Origin: a virus
Direction: 5' to 3' (one strand)
Length of the DNA: 64,000 nucleotides
Virus record (IMG/VR): IMGVR_UViG_3300005056_000003
Coordinates: 1 to 64,000 of that record
The notes under the pieces were generated by a model. The model did no database searches. It saw only the letters and a program-made list of their open reading frames with translations, and was not told where the DNA came from. Below, piece after piece: positions 54,865 to 63,269 of this stretch. The position numbers were made by a program, and so were the translations under genes. Each line of letters starts with the position of its first letter. The first letter of the stretch is position 1.

Positions 54865-55242
54865 TTAGAAAGGAAGGTCATCGTGTTCCTTAGAGTCTAA
54901 GTCGTTTGCAGGTTCAAAAGCATCTGCGGGAGGCATTGGAGGTATATCGTCGCTTGAAGCAGATCCATTTACGTTTTCAATACGCCAACCTTGAATTGAG
55001 TTAAAATATTTTTCTTCACCCTGCGGATTCAACCAACAGCGACCTCTTAAGTTAATGCTTATTTTTACATCTTGCCCAACATTGCAACTGTCGAGCAAGT
55101 CGCATTTATCTTGAACAAATTCAATCATTATATCTTGCGGGTACGTTTCTTCGGTAGTCACCACTATCTCTCTTTTTCTGAATCCATTAGACCCAAAGGT
55201 TTGAGTTTCTCCTATTACTTTAACTTTTCCTTCAACTTGCAT
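54865..55242 (-). CDS. DUF3127-type single-stranded DNA-binding protein
   Basis: 125 residues. MQVEGKVKVIGETQTFGSNG then FRKREIVVTTEETYPQDIMI, then CDLLDSCNVGQDVKISINLRG and KYFNSIQGWRIENV: the OB-fold of the Bacteroidetes DUF3127 family. A flexible region and the tip DDLPF close the protein, like the acidic tip of SSB that recruits partners. Likely coats phage ssDNA in replication or recombination. Confidence 0.8.
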   Translation of the reverse strand: MQVEGKVKVIGETQTFGSNGFRKREIVVTTEETYPQDIMIEFVQDKCDLLDSCNVGQDVKISINLRGRCWLNPQGEEKYFNSIQGWRIENVNGSASSDDIPPMPPADAFEPANDLDSKEHDDLPF

Positions 55243-55244
55243 AA

Positions 55245-55604
55245 TTATTTTTTATCTGTTTTAGTTTCGTTTTCTTTTTTGTCGTACTGTTTCGAGTCAA
55301 TTATACCGAAGGCTCCTGTCATTCTCGGTTGCTCGCTTTTAGGATCGTGAGACATGATTGTTGCCATTCCTTGCCCTGCCGACATAACCGCAAAAGCTAC
55401 ACCTTGTAAATTAATAAGAACGTCTCCTTTTTGTATTTTTCCCGAATAATATTCGACTTGGTAAATAAACTGATACCTGTGTAGTACGGGTATTCGCATC
55501 CACTTACATATTTTAAGTTTCCAATCCTTAAAAACGTTCTCTCTCCTAGTCTGAATCAGGTTGTGTTTTCTGATTTTTATACTTTTTTGTTTTGAGCTTG
55601 CCAT
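55245..55604 (-). CDS. unknown basic protein
   Basis: 119 residues. Strongly basic start (SKQKSIKIRKHNLIQTRREN), then a strand-rich part (VEYYSGKIQKGDVLINLQGV, AFAVMSAGQGMATI). Ends with Lys/Glu. It overlaps the upstream gene by 28 bases. Function unknown; possible nucleic-acid binding. Confidence 0.55.
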   Translation of the reverse strand: MASSKQKSIKIRKHNLIQTRRENVFKDWKLKICKWMRIPVLHRYQFIYQVEYYSGKIQKGDVLINLQGVAFAVMSAGQGMATIMSHDPKSEQPRMTGAFGIIDSKQYDKKENETKTDKK

Positions 55605-55768
55605 TTTTCTTTTTTCATTTTTTCGTTAATAGATAATCTTACAAGTCCCGATAATCCAATATCACCTAAAGATTTAGCGAATTTAGTCGCATCGTCTTTA
55701 AACGCTTTATCGCAACGAGTAATTATGTTTTCGTTTTTCGATGTTGATTTTGTATTTCTTTTTGCCAT
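55577..55768 (-). CDS. small ribbon-helix-helix-like basic protein
   Basis: 63 residues from ATG 55766-55768; an upstream start lies in the promoter. Starts AKRNTKSTSKNENIITRCDK, then AFKDDATKFAKSLGDIGLSG and LVRLSINEKMKKEK, consistent with a strand-helix-helix DNA-binding fold. It is first behind the strong promoter at 55790-55821 and may regulate it. Confidence 0.6.
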   Translation of the reverse strand: MAKRNTKSTSKNENIITRCDKAFKDDATKFAKSLGDIGLSGLVRLSINEKMKKEKWQAQNKKV

Positions 55769-55789
55769 TATTTCTAATAATAAGTATTG

Positions 55790-55821
55790 CAAATGTAAGT
55801 ACATTATATTTAACTACCAAA
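55790..55821 (-). promoter_or_regulatory. promoter of the 55768-to-47.98-kb operon
   Basis: Read leftward: TTTG (55818-55821), 20 bases, TACATTTG (55790-55797). An exact match to the Bacteroidetes consensus; heads about 25 leftward genes. Confidence 0.85.
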
Positions 55822-55892
55822 CATATTAAAAAAATAACTAACTTTGTTTTGTAATTACACGGCTTTTATAAAATGGAAGTAATGGAAATATT

Positions 55893-55900
55893 TATATTTT
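55893..55900 (+). promoter_or_regulatory. candidate -7 box of the 55903 operon
   Basis: TATATTTT, one mismatch to TAnnTTTG, 2 bases before ATG 55903. The third plus-strand locus with a leaderless layout. No good -33 box. Confidence 0.35.
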
Positions 55901-55902
55901 AA

Positions 55903-56265
55903 ATGAGCAAAATAAAGTATGGTTTTTTGATAGACGGAAATAAAATCTTTGACACGAAAATAGAAACGTATGAGTTAAAGAAAAAAGAACTAGGCCCTAA
56001 TATCATTTACTATATGAAGCCAAAATACTACAAACGACTGTATTATTTTGAGCCTTTATTGTTTACTTATTCTCAAGAAAAAGTGTTTGAGATCCTTAAT
56101 TTCAATAAAAAACTGAAAAAGGAACGAGAAGCAAAACAGCACGAAAGTTACTTGAATAATATGGCTAATTTTAGCGTTATATACAATTATCCTCCATTAC
56201 ACTTAATGCCCCGAATGTTTGAACACTATAAAAAATGTCAAAACCTAAAAAAAAGATTGGCTTAA
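55903..56265 (+). CDS. unknown protein (counter-oriented pair, first gene)
   Basis: 120 residues, Lys/Tyr-rich: FLIDGNKIFDTKIETYELKK, IYYMKPKYYKRLYYFEPLLF, FNKKLKKEREAKQHESYLNN. No family recognised. It overlaps the second gene by 31 bases, so translation is coupled. Moron-like. Confidence 0.55.
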   Translation: MSKIKYGFLIDGNKIFDTKIETYELKKKELGPNIIYYMKPKYYKRLYYFEPLLFTYSQEKVFEILNFNKKLKKEREAKQHESYLNNMANFSVIYNYPPLHLMPRMFEHYKKCQNLKKRLA

Positions 56266-56573
56266 TTGCTACCGAGATTGAATTTACATTCTTCTCAATT
56301 AAATACAAAGTAAAATACGACGACGGGCGTAAAACATTCCAAAAAGATAAAATAGGCCCTGTTTCCTGCTCTGAAGATATAGGCAATAAGGATCTGAATT
56401 TAAAACCGACAATACTTTCTGAAAATATGGAAGTTATATTTATGTCAATTTATATGACCCCTCACTTCTATCAGGGATTGTTGGATAGGACTAGAAAGGA
56501 TTTTAGCGAATTAAGAGATGAATTAAATAATATCTACAAAGTAGGTGACGTTGTGGGTTATATACTTATTTAG
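56235..56573 (+). CDS. unknown protein (counter-oriented pair, second gene)
   Basis: 112 residues: KPKKKIGLIATEIEFTFFSI, YDDGRKTFQKDKIGPVSC, MSIYMTPHFYQGLLDR. Its stop overlaps the 3' end of the convergent leftward gene by 8 bases. No family recognised. Confidence 0.5.
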   Translation: MSKPKKKIGLIATEIEFTFFSIKYKVKYDDGRKTFQKDKIGPVSCSEDIGNKDLNLKPTILSENMEVIFMSIYMTPHFYQGLLDRTRKDFSELRDELNNIYKVGDVVGYILI

Positions 56574-56796
56574 GATCCTTGTCTTTTAATGACCCAAAGG
56601 CTTTTAGGTATTTCAGAATATCTAAACCAAGTAAAATACAGGCTATTATTAAGAAATATTTAAAAACCTCCAAGTTTTGTACAGTTAGATTATGCCATTC
56701 TTTCCAACAAAAAATAAGAAGAAGGACAAGCATAATTATACTTCCCCAAACTCTTTTTACTGATGTTTTTCCCGATTCTTCTTCTAACATTTTCAT
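56566..56796 (-). CDS. two-span small membrane protein
   Basis: 76 residues: MKMLEEESGKTSVKRVWGSI, helix 1 (IIMLVLLLIFCW), helix 2 (VFKYFLIIACILLGLDILKY), charged end. Between fibre genes and a convergent pair; could be a holin-like or receptor-related membrane protein. Confidence 0.55.
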   Translation of the reverse strand: MKMLEEESGKTSVKRVWGSIIMLVLLLIFCWKEWHNLTVQNLEVFKYFLIIACILLGLDILKYLKAFGSLKDKDPK

Positions 56797-56818
56797 AATT
56801 ATAAGCTTTAATTTTATA

Positions 56819-58678
56819 TTATCCTCCTATTACTAATATTGTAGATTCACTTGCTATAACATCAGCCGTACTGCCTTCGTTTCCTGTAAATAATTGTATT
56901 GTGTCGCCTGTTGACAATGTGAACAATCCTATTGAAGCCACCCCCGTAGCTGTGGCGTTTTCTGTACAGCTAATTGTTTTATCTACTACAGTGCCGTTAA
57001 TTGCTATTTTAGTACATATTTTATCAGTACCGCCACCATCTTTCTCAACCGTAGAATGTCCGCTAATAGCAACCTCTATATTTTTTAATCCTATATACGT
57101 AATTAATCCTGCTGTTGAAACTGTAAACCTGTCGCTTATATCACTACTCCAATTAACCCCTCCAACCGCTACATAAACACCTATAGATCCTATTGTAGCT
57201 GTTGTGCTAGCTGTCAAAAACGCATCCGATACTTCTCTTGAATTTAAAGTTGTTCCGTCTACAAAAGTATTGCCAATAAAATTCCACTTTAAATCCATTG
57301 TATCGATACCACCTAAAGCAGTACCTAAACCGTTAAACAGATTGTTAGTTACCAATCCCCTACCTGTAGCTGTTAAGTTAGCACTTGCAGCAGCACCGCT
57401 TAAAATAGTAGTTCCTGATGGTGATATAAACCTGTTCCCTGTACCTATATTGATAATATCAAAAGTTGCTGTTCCTAAGTCGAGTAATGTGCCTGTCCAA
57501 TCAATACCTAGCATTTGTGATATATTTATTTGACCATTATCCGCTCCTGTCCAAGTAATGCCTCCTGACTGAGTAGTTACTACGCTAAGAGTCCTTAATG
57601 AAGTTGTAAACGCTCCGTCTATAACAGCTATCTCGTCGCAATCCCTTATAATAACATTATCTAAAGTGAGTGATTTAAAAGTTTCTACGGGAGTACTAAA
57701 ATCTATTACAGTAGCGGCAGAGCAATCGAACCCTATAAATTCAGGAAAGAAAGCGGCATCTACAACTGTAAAGAATACTGTTGCGTTTGTAGTTGTAAGT
57801 GTTGATTCTGTTCTATGGTTTCCTTTCATAACAATATCACCATCTGTAACAGTAAATCTATCACTTCCCATATCAATATTTTTTCCTGCAATAGTGTAAG
57901 TAATAGCAGCACCACTAAAAGGAACTAACTCTATTACACCCGCAACGGCAGCAGGAAAATCAGAAGCGTCATTAATTATAACTTCATTATCTAAGGGTAA
58001 ATTGTCGTAATAATATTTTCTAGTAATGGCAGAAAAATCACCTGCGCTATCTATTTCTGTTGCTGTTGTGGATTGAAATGTTATCTCTGCGTTTTTGAGT
58101 ACCGTAACTACATTTGAGTTAGCGCCATTTCCGTTACCTATATTGAATATCCTGTCTGTACCAACCCAAGCCGTAGACGAACTTGCTGTATATGTAAGCG
58201 GGTTCATTCCGATTGAAAATTCAGCAAAAGAAGGAGCTTCTACACTTTCTCCTGAGCCAAAAGAAATCTCTCCTGCGGTGATAACACCTCTACCTATAGC
58301 TGCCGAATGATCTCCTAAAGCCCAAACACTTTCTCCTGACGCAAACGAATAGTCTCCACTTGCCCCTTTATTGGTTGAACCGCTACTGAAAAAACTTAAA
58401 TCTACACCTCCTAAACCTGAGTTTCTAGGCGCTCTATCTTTTAATCTATAACCGATTCCTTGACCTTCATCTACAGCTTCTAACCCTGTGTATGGGGTAA
58501 TATCATCTACGGTAAGTCCTGAGTCTGAAAGTTGATTAGCACCGTTCCGAGTAACAATCTCGTCTGTCCCCGTAGAAACTCCTAATGTTTCGACTGTAAT
58601 AACATCGACTTTTGTAGTAATTTGAGCGCTTAATAGTCCTGTAAATAATACTGCGAGTATAATAAATAACTTTTTCAT
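56819..58678 (-). CDS. fibre/adhesin-like protein with signal-like N-terminus
   Basis: 619 residues. Starts MKKLFIILAVLFTGLLSAQI, a good signal peptide, odd for a virion protein. Near 95-150 are tandem units of YadA-head type (GDYSFASGESVWALGDHSAA, IGRGVITAGEISFGSGES). The rest is Thr/Ser/Ala-rich and strand-repetitive, as in trimeric fibres. Probably a receptor-binding fibre or a secreted adhesin-like protein that alters the host surface. Confidence 0.6.
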   Translation of the reverse strand: MKKLFIILAVLFTGLLSAQITTKVDVITVETLGVSTGTDEIVTRNGANQLSDSGLTVDDITPYTGLEAVDEGQGIGYRLKDRAPRNSGLGGVDLSFFSSGSTNKGASGDYSFASGESVWALGDHSAAIGRGVITAGEISFGSGESVEAPSFAEFSIGMNPLTYTASSSTAWVGTDRIFNIGNGNGANSNVVTVLKNAEITFQSTTATEIDSAGDFSAITRKYYYDNLPLDNEVIINDASDFPAAVAGVIELVPFSGAAITYTIAGKNIDMGSDRFTVTDGDIVMKGNHRTESTLTTTNATVFFTVVDAAFFPEFIGFDCSAATVIDFSTPVETFKSLTLDNVIIRDCDEIAVIDGAFTTSLRTLSVVTTQSGGITWTGADNGQINISQMLGIDWTGTLLDLGTATFDIINIGTGNRFISPSGTTILSGAAASANLTATGRGLVTNNLFNGLGTALGGIDTMDLKWNFIGNTFVDGTTLNSREVSDAFLTASTTATIGSIGVYVAVGGVNWSSDISDRFTVSTAGLITYIGLKNIEVAISGHSTVEKDGGGTDKICTKIAINGTVVDKTISCTENATATGVASIGLFTLSTGDTIQLFTGNEGSTADVIASESTILVIGG

Positions 58679-58690
58679 AATTTAATTGAT

Positions 58691-60943
58691 TTATGCACCG
58701 ATAACGATGTCTACTAAAAATTGATAATTAGCTGCGTTTGTTAAATCTTGGTCTGTTAAAGTATCCTTCCATATAGCGTTTACCCATCTATTGTTAGAAT
58801 AAAAGTAACCTACTCTAACATCGTTTATTTCAACTCCATCACCTGTACTCCCTGAACCTTTGAAAAGTTGCATTTGACCATCGTCAATAACGGTGCTTGA
58901 AATAAAAGGATTTAACCCGTCTTGACCATCATTAGTAAGTTGTGATGTTCTTTCAACAGCCCCGCCAATAGGAGGTCGTGAAGTTCCGCTTTGTAAAAAG
59001 ATTAAATCTAGTTGTCCATGTGAGGAATTAGATATTTTAATTTCAAAAACATCATGTTGCCCCCAACCATTTCCAACGCTGTAAAACTCTATTACAGGTA
59101 TGGTAATTACGCTCCAACCTGTTTTTGTATTCGGGTTAAACCCGTAATTATAAATATTTTTATAATTAAGATTAAAAGAACCTCTTTCGGCTGCTCCTTC
59201 TTTTAATTTCACCTCTATAGAAAGACTATTCGATATAGGATTATTGAAAAATACAGCAAATGAAACTTTTGCTTTTGGATCATAAGGAACTGTAGCTCCT
59301 AATTGCCAAGCAAGTTCTACTTTGGTTAAAGGTTCGTTTTTAGGAAAGAACACCGACTTAGCTCCTGAATATGGAGAAATAAGATACTCTAAATCAACTC
59401 CTGCTGACGCTAAAATATTTGTCGCCTCAGTACCTTCGTCATAAAAGATTGACGTTTCAACGTCGGGAGGTGTAGTTTCTCCTTGACTTAATGTTATAAA
59501 AGTAAGTTCTGCATCTGTTAGTAAATTAATAGGTGGCTTTGCGAAAATAGTTCCCGCAACACCCTCTACAACTACTATAGATTTTGTTGGAGGATTAGTT
59601 AATGTATTTACACGAACCACTATAACGTCAGTTCTTTGATGCCCTACCGTTATTGGAGGGGCGCTTAATGTTACTTCATTAGTTATGTAGTCATTTACAT
59701 CTGCATAAGGAACGTTATCGACAATATATAAACTAGCCCAAGGCAAATAAGTCCTGTCTGTATCAGGTACGTGAGAATAATCACCTACAATAACCTTACT
59801 TCCTTTATATAAATCTGTTAATAAAGCTGCTCTTTCTAAAACCATTCCCGAACCTCTAGTTACAAGCCCGAACCCTTCTTTGCCTAAATATGTAGTGCTT
59901 AAAATATCTCTCAACCCTAAAAGAGTGTTGGCGTAAATTGGGGGCTGTACTCCGCTTGTTAAATGAAATGTATCTAAGAATATTTCTGTACCAAGCTGTC
60001 CTACAAATCCTAAAACGATATTATTTAAAAAGTATTCAGCAGCTAAGAATCCCGATGTTGAACCTGCGTTAAAATCTGATATAGGTATAGAAATAAGCTG
60101 ATAAACTCCCGTTATACTTGTGTCTAGTCCATATACTCCGTTTTTTAACTGAACTTCTGAGCCAATCCGATTAAGATTACTGAAAAGACCTATTGACATA
60201 TAATCTAATGGGTCAGGCGCTAATAATCCTGAAATTTCTGTCCCTATATAAATATATAAATCAAGACTAGAAATATCATTAACACTATAGCTGTTTGAAG
60301 TAGACATTGTAATAACGTCTGTAGGTTCTAATAAAGCATAATTAACTTTAATGTTTTTAGTTCCTGTATTTGGGTGTTCTGAATTGTTTACTGTTATTCC
60401 TATTCCTCCTGAATTTTCTGTAACCACGAACTCGTCAGGTTCTCCTAATAATTCATCGTACATTAATACGTTAGAAACTTCATCAGGAGTTGTTGAGCCT
60501 TTACTAATTCTAATCGTTGTAAGGACTATTTCAACGTCAGAAAATTCAACTGTAGGAATTGCAGGATGCTCCGCGTACTGTCCTTTTATAACACGAACGG
60601 AGGCGCTTTGACCATCTTCGTCAAGTTTAAGGGTGATAATGTCATATCTATTTAATGTGTCGTGAGATCCTTCTAATGTCTGTGTAGTTGAAGTTGTGGT
60701 GTAGGTCGAGTTATTAAATACAGATACTATTTGAGTTGTTTTGTACTGAAAGAACTGAAACCAAGTCGCTCTACCTGAAAGAATCCTGTTAGTTGTGGCT
60801 CCTGTAATAATAATCTCTCCATTAACCTCTGCTAAAGTTATGTGTGTTGTCTTGCCCGTTACAGGATCAGTAAGCACCCAATACGCTTCGGGGTTTATTG
60901 GATTAAGCTTTCTGTACGCATCTTTATTATCAATTTTAGCCAT
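58691..60943 (-). CDS. large tail-fibre-type protein with internal duplication
   Basis: 750 residues. Two related stretches, EFSDVEIVLTTIRISKGSTT then DEVSNVLMYDELLG (around 135-175), and LTDAELTFITLSQGETTPPD then VETSIFYDEGTEAT (around 475-515), indicate a duplicated jelly-roll or carbohydrate-binding-like module. N-terminal residues 10-60 are strand-rich (YWVLTDPVTGKTTHITLAEV). The C-terminus (DLTNAANYQFLVDIVIGA) probably trimerises. Likely the main host-recognition fibre. Confidence 0.65.
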   Translation of the reverse strand: MAKIDNKDAYRKLNPINPEAYWVLTDPVTGKTTHITLAEVNGEIIITGATTNRILSGRATWFQFFQYKTTQIVSVFNNSTYTTTSTTQTLEGSHDTLNRYDIITLKLDEDGQSASVRVIKGQYAEHPAIPTVEFSDVEIVLTTIRISKGSTTPDEVSNVLMYDELLGEPDEFVVTENSGGIGITVNNSEHPNTGTKNIKVNYALLEPTDVITMSTSNSYSVNDISSLDLYIYIGTEISGLLAPDPLDYMSIGLFSNLNRIGSEVQLKNGVYGLDTSITGVYQLISIPISDFNAGSTSGFLAAEYFLNNIVLGFVGQLGTEIFLDTFHLTSGVQPPIYANTLLGLRDILSTTYLGKEGFGLVTRGSGMVLERAALLTDLYKGSKVIVGDYSHVPDTDRTYLPWASLYIVDNVPYADVNDYITNEVTLSAPPITVGHQRTDVIVVRVNTLTNPPTKSIVVVEGVAGTIFAKPPINLLTDAELTFITLSQGETTPPDVETSIFYDEGTEATNILASAGVDLEYLISPYSGAKSVFFPKNEPLTKVELAWQLGATVPYDPKAKVSFAVFFNNPISNSLSIEVKLKEGAAERGSFNLNYKNIYNYGFNPNTKTGWSVITIPVIEFYSVGNGWGQHDVFEIKISNSSHGQLDLIFLQSGTSRPPIGGAVERTSQLTNDGQDGLNPFISSTVIDDGQMQLFKGSGSTGDGVEINDVRVGYFYSNNRWVNAIWKDTLTDQDLTNAANYQFLVDIVIGA

Positions 60944-61006
60944 GACATATTTAATTTACTCAAAAATACTTTATTTTAATTTTTAACCGCTTCATTATCG
61001 GTAATG

Positions 61007-61504
61007 TTACAGTCTAAACAACGTGTAATTAAGAGATATATTTATTGAAGGGCTTACACCCATAGTATTTACACCGTAACCAACAGAAAATCCAATCCCT
61101 AGCTTTTTAGCCTTTAACTTATCGTATTTTAATTGCCAACGATCATCTTCAATAGCGTATAGCTTTTCATTGGAAACTTCTTTTTGCTTGTATAAAGAGA
61201 TTTGGTGTTCAAGATTTGGGACAATATTGTTTTTATACCAGTCATTTACTTTTGTCAAAGCCTGTATAATACTATCCTGCCTCGCGATAGTTTCTCTTTG
61301 AATACTATCATTTTTCTTTAAAAGCTTTTCAGACTCAGCGATTTTCAAAGCTTCGTTTAACGTTCTGTATTTTATCGGTCTTGTTTCGCTAAAGAAACTC
61401 GGCTCACTTGTGTTTTGCGTGTTCTGCGAAACTGTCAAGCCTACGTTGAGTATATTGAGCAAACCGAATAAAATCAAGCTCTTTATGTAGTGCTTTATTT
61501 TCAT
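61007..61504 (-). CDS. secreted outer-membrane-anchored spanin-like protein
   Basis: 165 residues. Signal peptide (SLILFGLLNILNVGLTVSQN) then a coiled coil (LNEALKIAESEKLLKKNDSI, QRETIARQDSIIQALTKVND) and a C-terminal strand end (SVGYGVNTMGVSPSINISLN) suited to the outer membrane. Its start overlaps the preceding gene by 101 bases, an arrangement like Rz/Rz1 spanins. A lysis role is inferred. Confidence 0.55.
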   Translation of the reverse strand: MKIKHYIKSLILFGLLNILNVGLTVSQNTQNTSEPSFFSETRPIKYRTLNEALKIAESEKLLKKNDSIQRETIARQDSIIQALTKVNDWYKNNIVPNLEHQISLYKQKEVSNEKLYAIEDDRWQLKYDKLKAKKLGIGFSVGYGVNTMGVSPSINISLNYTLFRL

Positions 61505-61784
61505 TTTTAAGTCTATTTATTTCATTGTTTTGATTAGGGATAAATATAGTTACAACACCTTCTACGCTATCTTTATATGTTTTAAAAAGTTCCCTATCGT
61601 TTTTAAGGCTGTCTATTATTTTTTTTTGGATTTCCTTTTCAATAACCTCAAATTTATCTAAGTATTTTTCGGCTCTATCCCATCCTTTAGGACTCCCGAA
61701 AAGGAAAAAACAAGCCACAACAGCTATGAATAAAATAATGATCCATTTTTTGTATTTCGCTATAAAACCGCGTGTTTTAACCAT
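61404..61784 (-). CDS. inner-membrane spanin-like protein
   Basis: 126 residues. An N-terminal transmembrane helix (KWIIILFIAVVACFFLFG), then a periplasmic coiled coil (KYLDKFEVIEKEIQKKIIDS, EINRLKNENKALHKELDFIR). That is the i-spanin layout. Its 3' end overlaps the outer-membrane-type gene in another frame over 101 bases. Confidence 0.55.
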   Translation of the reverse strand: MVKTRGFIAKYKKWIIILFIAVVACFFLFGSPKGWDRAEKYLDKFEVIEKEIQKKIIDSLKNDRELFKTYKDSVEGVVTIFIPNQNNEINRLKNENKALHKELDFIRFAQYTQRRLDSFAEHAKHK

Positions 61785-61800
61785 TTTAATTAATTTATTG

Positions 61801-61808
61801 TACTTTTG
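61801..61808 (+). promoter_or_regulatory. promoter -7 box of the 61814-61911 RNA
   Basis: TACTTTTG, exact TAnnTTTG, on the plus strand in a gap between leftward genes. -33 box weak (TTTTAA). Confidence 0.45.
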
Positions 61809-61813
61809 TCCTG

Positions 61814-61911
61814 TCAGGAGTTAACGTCCCTGTTAGTTTTAATGAACTATTAAATTGCGCACTATGTATTATTTAGAGTAAAAAGTCCTTGTTTACAGCA
61901 GGGGCTTTTTC
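61814..61911 (+). ncRNA. candidate small RNA on the plus strand in the lysis region
   Basis: Runs from the palindrome TCCTGTCAGGA (61809-61819 overlaps the start) to a 12-bp hairpin AAAAAGTCCTTG/CAGGGGCTTTTT (61880-61891, 61899-61910; two G-U pairs that exist only on the plus strand). No gene reads rightward here, so the asymmetric terminator speaks for a plus-strand RNA. Confidence 0.5.
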
Positions 61912-61922
61912 GTCTGATAATA

Positions 61923-62345
61923 CTAACTAATGTCTCTATATTGCAATAATCTGTCTCTACGATACGCTTGTATACACACCTTGTTTCCTTGATTACCTCC
62001 TAAAACATAAACAAAATCTTTCGTTTGCCTTATAAATATAGCTACGTGTCCTTTCCAAGAGTCCTTCGACCCTCTCCAAAAAACAGCTACATCACCCTTT
62101 TCAGGAGATTCAGTTTCTTCACCAACGGTTAACCAACTTCTAGCGTTTAGCTTTCCGCTTGTTTTCGCTCCCGCAGACATAGCAACCCAATTCATAAAAG
62201 CACTACACCAAGCGGTTTCATCGTCATTAACCCAACTATTACCCGTCTCTTTAAAATACTTTAACACTCTAGGATTGTGGTTTTTCCCCACAATCTCTTT
62301 AACCCCGTATTCTTCTAAAGCAATGTCAATAATACAATCTTTCAT
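61923..62345 (-). CDS. NlpC/P60-CHAP-like cell-wall peptidase (TIGR02594 type)
   Basis: 140 residues. DIALEEYGVKEIVGKNHNPR, then DDETAWCSAFMNWVAMSAGA (catalytic Cys near 47), SWLTVGEETESPEKGDVAVF, and SWKGHVAIFI (catalytic His near 99) followed by GGNQGNKVCIQAY: the TIGR02594 amidase/peptidase pattern. It cuts peptidoglycan cross-links. No signal peptide, so it needs a holin; several membrane genes lie beside it. Confidence 0.9.
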   Translation of the reverse strand: MKDCIIDIALEEYGVKEIVGKNHNPRVLKYFKETGNSWVNDDETAWCSAFMNWVAMSAGAKTSGKLNARSWLTVGEETESPEKGDVAVFWRGSKDSWKGHVAIFIRQTKDFVYVLGGNQGNKVCIQAYRRDRLLQYRDIS

Positions 62346-62347
62346 AA

Positions 62348-62860
62348 CTAATTATTTTGATTTTCTAAGCCGTCAAATCTCTCGTTCGTTTTTCTTTGAG
62401 CTTCTTTTATAAGTATTAATTCATCCCATATATCTTTTTGTAATAGATATTTTTTTTCTCTAAGTTTTTGAATCTCTATCGCTCTTACATTTTCTGTAGA
62501 ATCTTGAACTCTTGTATATTCTGCGTCAATTATTTTTTGATTAAGAGTGGTAGTGATTAAAGAATCTACCTCTACTAGATGATCCTTTATTTCTGTTTGC
62601 GATACTCCTATTTCTTTTTGCGCTTCTCCTAATCTAAAAGGATGAATATCTACGGTTAATAGATTTACAACGTCATTTTTTTGCTTAGAATCATCAAAAG
62701 TAACTTCTTTTTGCCCTTGTTTATATTCCTGCAAATCTCCTTTTTTCTTTTGCTCATTTGTAAAGAAAGCGCCAATAATTGATATTGCAACCAACAAGGT
62801 GCTTATACCTATAATAGTTTTCTTTAATTTACTGCCGTTTTTTTTATCTTTAGGTGTCAT
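62348..62860 (-). CDS. membrane-anchored coiled-coil protein
   Basis: 170 residues from ATG 62858-62860; an ATG 15 codons upstream overlaps the holin-like gene. One transmembrane helix (TIIGISTLLVAISIIGAFFT) and a long coiled coil with many E, Q, K (SQTEIKDHLVEVDSLITTTL, AIEIQKLREKKYLLQKDIWD). Between a peptidase and a holin-like gene; could be a spanin or lysis accessory. Confidence 0.55.
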   Translation of the reverse strand: MTPKDKKNGSKLKKTIIGISTLLVAISIIGAFFTNEQKKKGDLQEYKQGQKEVTFDDSKQKNDVVNLLTVDIHPFRLGEAQKEIGVSQTEIKDHLVEVDSLITTTLNQKIIDAEYTRVQDSTENVRAIEIQKLREKKYLLQKDIWDELILIKEAQRKTNERFDGLENQNN

Positions 62861-62882
62861 CGTCTTTTTTTTAAAAGGTTTG

Positions 62883-63269
62883 TTATTTTTTTCCCCAACT
62901 CTCAATTATTCTTAATATCACACTCGGCAGTCCTCTTATAACACTACTAACTAACAGTATCACTTCTATTGAAAAATAAGATACCAATGCGCTTCCTGCT
63001 CCCGCTATACTCATAGATCTATAATGAGTTGCTAAGTCAAACATCAAATAACTTAAAAAGAACCCTGTCGAATAAATAGCAAATATATTTTTAAATTTAG
63101 CTCTTTCGTTTTCATATTTCTTTGCGATAAAAGCAGTACTCCCTACTACTGATGCTGAAACTGCTATTATCAATAACGAAAAATTAACATCATAATTCGC
63201 GCCTTTAAATATAAGGTCTGCGAAAAAAGGAATTAAAAATAGTACCCAAGTATATCCGTTTATTTTCAT
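62883..63269 (-). CDS. multi-span holin-like membrane protein
   Basis: 128 residues with about four hydrophobic helices (YTWVLFLIPFFADLIF, LLIIAVSASVVGSTAFIA, IFAIYSTGFFLSYLMF, LVSYFSIEVILLVSSVI). Gene neighbour of the peptidase. Best holin candidate by position and topology. Confidence 0.55.
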   Translation of the reverse strand: MKINGYTWVLFLIPFFADLIFKGANYDVNFSLLIIAVSASVVGSTAFIAKKYENERAKFKNIFAIYSTGFFLSYLMFDLATHYRSMSIAGAGSALVSYFSIEVILLVSSVIRGLPSVILRIIESWGKK

